From the NCBI GenBank assembly GCA_023416655.1, contig JAEZHK010000077.1:1-40776 (forward strand): DNA of 40,776 nt, read 5' to 3'. The position numbers were made by a program, and so were the translations under genes. Numbering within the stretch: position 1 is the first letter of the stretch; every line of letters starts with the position of its first letter. This document shows, piece by piece, positions 38,516 through 40,776 of this stretch. This DNA comes from Bacillota bacterium. Its GTDB lineage: Bacteria > Bacillota > Clostridia > Christensenellales > Aristaeellaceae. Under the pieces are notes generated by a model, which ran no database searches, had not been told where the DNA came from, and saw nothing but the letters and a program-made list of their open reading frames with translations.

Positions 38516-40776
38516 TTACTCGGCGTAATACGCCTTCTTGTAGATCTCGCCCAGTTCGGAGATCAGCGGGTAGCGGGGGTTGGCGGTAGTGCACTGATCC
38601 TCGAACGCGCGCTCGGAAAGGCCCGGCAGCGCCTTCAGGAAGGCCGCCTCATCCACGCCGCAGGCCTTGATGCTCATGGGCATGTTCAGCCGCCGCATCA
38701 GCGCCACAACCGCCTCGATCAGCGCCTCCACCTGCTGCGCCTGCGTCTCATCCTTGCCCGCCAGGCCCAGCTGCCGCGCGATCTGCGCGTAGCGATCATC
38801 GGCCACGAACTCGCCATACTTGGGGAAGATCGCGAACTTCGTGGGCTTCTGGGCGTTGTAGGCGATCACGTGCGGCAGCAGCACCGCGTTCGCGCGGCCG
38901 TGCGGGATGTGGAATTCGCCGCCCAGCTTGTGCGCCAGCGAGTGGTTGACGCCCAGGAAGGCGTTGGAGAACGCCATGCCCGCGATGCAGGACGCGTTGT
39001 GCATCTTCTCCCGCGCGACCTCATCCGTAGGGTCGTCGTAGCTGCGCGGCAGGTACTTGAACACAAGCTCGATGGCCTTGATCGCAAGCCCGTTGGTGTA
39101 GTCGCTGGCCATGACCGACACGTAGGCCTCGATGGCGTGGGTCAAAACGTCCAGCCCCGTGTCGGCGACGATGGATTTTGGCACCGTGGCCACAAACTGA
39201 GGGTCGATGATCGCCACGTCCGGCGTCAGCTCATAGTCGGCCAGCGGGTACTTGATGTTGCCGTTGGCCTTGTCGGTGATGACGGAGAAGCTGGTCACCT
39301 CCGAGCCGGTGCCCGAGGTGGTGGGGATTGCCACCAGCTGGGCCTTCTTGCCCAGGTTCGGGAAGTGGAAGGCGCGCTTGCGGATGTCGATGAACTTGAG
39401 CTTCAGCCCGTCGAAGCTGGTGTCCGGGTGTTCGTAGAACAACCACATGCCCTTGGCCGCATCGATGGCGCTGCCGCCGCCCAGCGCGATGATCACGTCC
39501 GGCTGGAAGGCGTTCATGGCGCGCACGCCGCGCATGATGGTCTCCACCGACGGGTCCGGCTCCACCTCGGAGAACACCTCGTAGTGCATCTTGCCTTCGT
39601 GCTTGTCGAGGTAGTACGTCACCTTGTCGACGTAGCCCAGCTTCGCCATCATCGGGTCGGTCACGATGAAGGCGCGGGTGATGCCCGGCATCGCCTCCAG
39701 GTACTGCACGCTGCCCTTTTCAAAGTAGATCTTGGGCGGAATCTTGAACCACTGCATATTCACCCTCCGCTTGGCCAGCCGCTTTTTGTTGATCAGGTTG
39801 ACCGAGGACACGTTGGCGGTGGTGGAGTTTCGGCCAAACGAGCCGCAGCCCAGCGTCAGGGACGGCGTATTGGTGTTGTAGATGTCGCCGATCGCGCCCT
39901 GGGACGAGGGGGAGTTCGCGATCACGCGGCCCACCTTCATCTGCTTGGAGTACTCCACGCACAGTGCTTCGTCGTCCGAATGGATCACCGCGGAGTGGCC
40001 CAGGCCGCCCAGTTCCAGCATCGCCTTCGCGTACTCGAAGCCCTGTTTTTCGTCTTCGCACACGAAGTAGGCCAGTACGGGGGAGAGCTTCTCCAACGAC
40101 AGCGGGTATTCGCGGGAGGGACGGGGGAGTTTCGCGATCAGCAGCTTGGTGGATTCCGGCACGTTCACGCCGGCGTTTGTCGCGATCCAGTGGGCGGTCT
40201 TGCCCACCACGTCGGGGTTCAGACCCTTCTTCGCGGGCGGGAACACGTAGTCGGAGACTTTTGCGGTTTCGGCGTCAGTCAGGAAGTGGCAGTCGTTGTC
40301 CTTCATGATCGCTTCGAACTTTTCACTGATCTCTTTGTCCACGATCACCGCCTGCTCCGACGCGCAGATCATGCCGTTGTCGAAAGTCTTTGAGATCATG
40401 AGGTCGGTGCACGCCCGGCCCACGTTGACGTTTTTGTGGATATAGCAGGGCACGTTGCCCGGGCCCACGCCCAGCGCGGGCTTGCCCGCGGAGTACGCCG
40501 AGCGGACCATGCCGCTTCCGCCGGTCGCCAGGATCAGCGAGATGCCGGGGTGGTTCATCAGCGCGTTCGTGGCCGCGATGGACGGCGATTCGATCCACTG
40601 CACACAATGCTTCGGCGCGCCCGCCTTCACCGCCGCGTCCCGCAATATGCGCGCCGCCTCCGCCGAGCAGTTCTGCGCCGACGGGTGGAAGCCGAAGATG
40701 ATGGGGTTGCGGGTCTTGGCGCAGATCAGCGCCTTGAACATGGTGGTGGAGGTGGGGTTCGTCACCGGCGTCACGC
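38516..40776 (-). CDS. adhE: Bifunctional acetaldehyde-CoA/alcohol dehydrogenase AdhE, 5' end outside the window
   Basis: This enzyme reduces acetyl-CoA to acetaldehyde and then ethanol, regenerating NAD. About 752 residues are present; roughly the first 110-130 of the usual 860-890 lie beyond the right edge. The aldehyde dehydrogenase domain has GPGNVPCYI and the catalytic cysteine in NGMICASEQ. The linker KKRLAKRRVNMQWFKIPPKIYFEKGS is typical. The iron-type alcohol dehydrogenase domain has GGGSAIDAAKGM, PTTSGTGSEVT and iron ligands in DVLTHAIEAY, GVNHSLAHKLGG and HIPHGRAN. The frame is open to the edge. It is a housekeeping fermentative enzyme, not necessarily linked to its neighbours. Confidence 0.96.
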   Translation of the reverse strand, partial: VTPVTNPTSTTMFKALICAKTRNPIIFGFHPSAQNCSAEAARILRDAAVKAGAPKHCVQWIESPSIAATNALMNHPGISLILATGGSGMVRSAYSAGKPALGVGPGNVPCYIHKNVNVGRACTDLMISKTFDNGMICASEQAVIVDKEISEKFEAIMKDNDCHFLTDAETAKVSDYVFPPAKKGLNPDVVGKTAHWIATNAGVNVPESTKLLIAKLPRPSREYPLSLEKLSPVLAYFVCEDEKQGFEYAKAMLELGGLGHSAVIHSDDEALCVEYSKQMKVGRVIANSPSSQGAIGDIYNTNTPSLTLGCGSFGRNSTTANVSSVNLINKKRLAKRRVNMQWFKIPPKIYFEKGSVQYLEAMPGITRAFIVTDPMMAKLGYVDKVTYYLDKHEGKMHYEVFSEVEPDPSVETIMRGVRAMNAFQPDVIIALGGGSAIDAAKGMWLFYEHPDTSFDGLKLKFIDIRKRAFHFPNLGKKAQLVAIPTTSGTGSEVTSFSVITDKANGNIKYPLADYELTPDVAIIDPQFVATVPKSIVADTGLDVLTHAIEAYVSVMASDYTNGLAIKAIELVFKYLPRSYDDPTDEVAREKMHNASCIAGMAFSNAFLGVNHSLAHKLGGEFHIPHGRANAVLLPHVIAYNAQKPTKFAIFPKYGEFVADDRYAQIARQLGLAGKDETQAQQVEALIEAVVALMRRLNMPMSIKACGVDEAAFLKALPGLSERAFEDQCTTANPRYPLISELGEIYKKAYYAE

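Noticed and set aside
38870..40393. Long open frame antisense to adhE
   Set aside because: High GC and biased third positions create long antisense frames. The protein is rich in R, H, V and A without recognisable motifs, while the other strand encodes a clear AdhE.

Overview
The window looks like part of the chromosome of a high-GC, anaerobic, Gram-positive-type bacterium, most likely a Clostridia member. I lean towards a Christensenellales-like gut or rumen lineage, but that is an impression and not a sequence match. The support is two oxygen-sensitive glycyl radical enzymes (GREs) with radical-SAM activases, an AdhE, three solute-binding-protein transporters for sugar-like substrates, a class B sortase beside its LPXTG-type substrate, and ROK, LacI, DeoR and AraC regulators. 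All three solute-binding proteins have signal peptides without a lipobox cysteine, which is unusual for a monoderm.

Layout. Positions 9-13250 (minus strand) are a catabolic locus. Read in the transcription direction it runs GRE2, DeoR regulator, AraC regulator, GRE1, its activase (ATGA overlap), an ASKHA kinase-like protein with an N-terminal extension, a shikimate-dehydrogenase-family enzyme, a sugar-binding protein and an RbsA-type ATPase; the permease should lie beyond the left edge. Positions 13498-16747 (plus strand), divergent from GRE2, carry a beta-propeller lactonase, a short GRE activase without ferredoxin domain, and an acetate-kinase homologue with altered catalytic residues. A ROK repressor (16902-18113), a URO-D/MtaA-like protein, and a family 1 binding protein with two MalFG-type permeases and no ATPase follow. 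Positions 23322-29327 (minus) hold an alcohol dehydrogenase, an aldo-keto reductase and a complete RbsACB-type importer, divergent from a LacI regulator. Positions 30943-35449 encode a 1177-residue wall-anchored surface protein and its sortase. A TIM-barrel isomerase, an esterase, a low-GC DUF2971 gene and the 3' portion of adhE complete the window.

The most striking feature is not a protein. A roughly 190-nt intergenic element occurs in seven recognisable copies plus one decayed copy. Each full copy is a series of four hairpins, called here H4, H3, H2 and H1 from the end next to the upstream stop codon. Stem sequences differ widely between copies but stay complementary, while several unpaired stretches are nearly fixed: an asymmetric T/CGGGC internal loop in H3, CTGC and CTGACC flanks of H3, and a CGCAGGT-type loop in H1. 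Six of the seven lie on the sense strand just after a stop codon, twice between a binding-protein gene and the next gene of the same transporter operon. This pattern suggests a structured RNA acting in 3' untranslated or intercistronic regions, or a mobile hairpin element. I cannot name a known family for it.

The genes suggest a versatile fermenter of carbohydrate-derived compounds: import by ABC systems, oxidation and reduction by the dehydrogenases, radical dehydration or C-C cleavage by the GREs, then ATP formation by the acyl kinase and redox disposal by AdhE. The substrates of both GREs are unknown.
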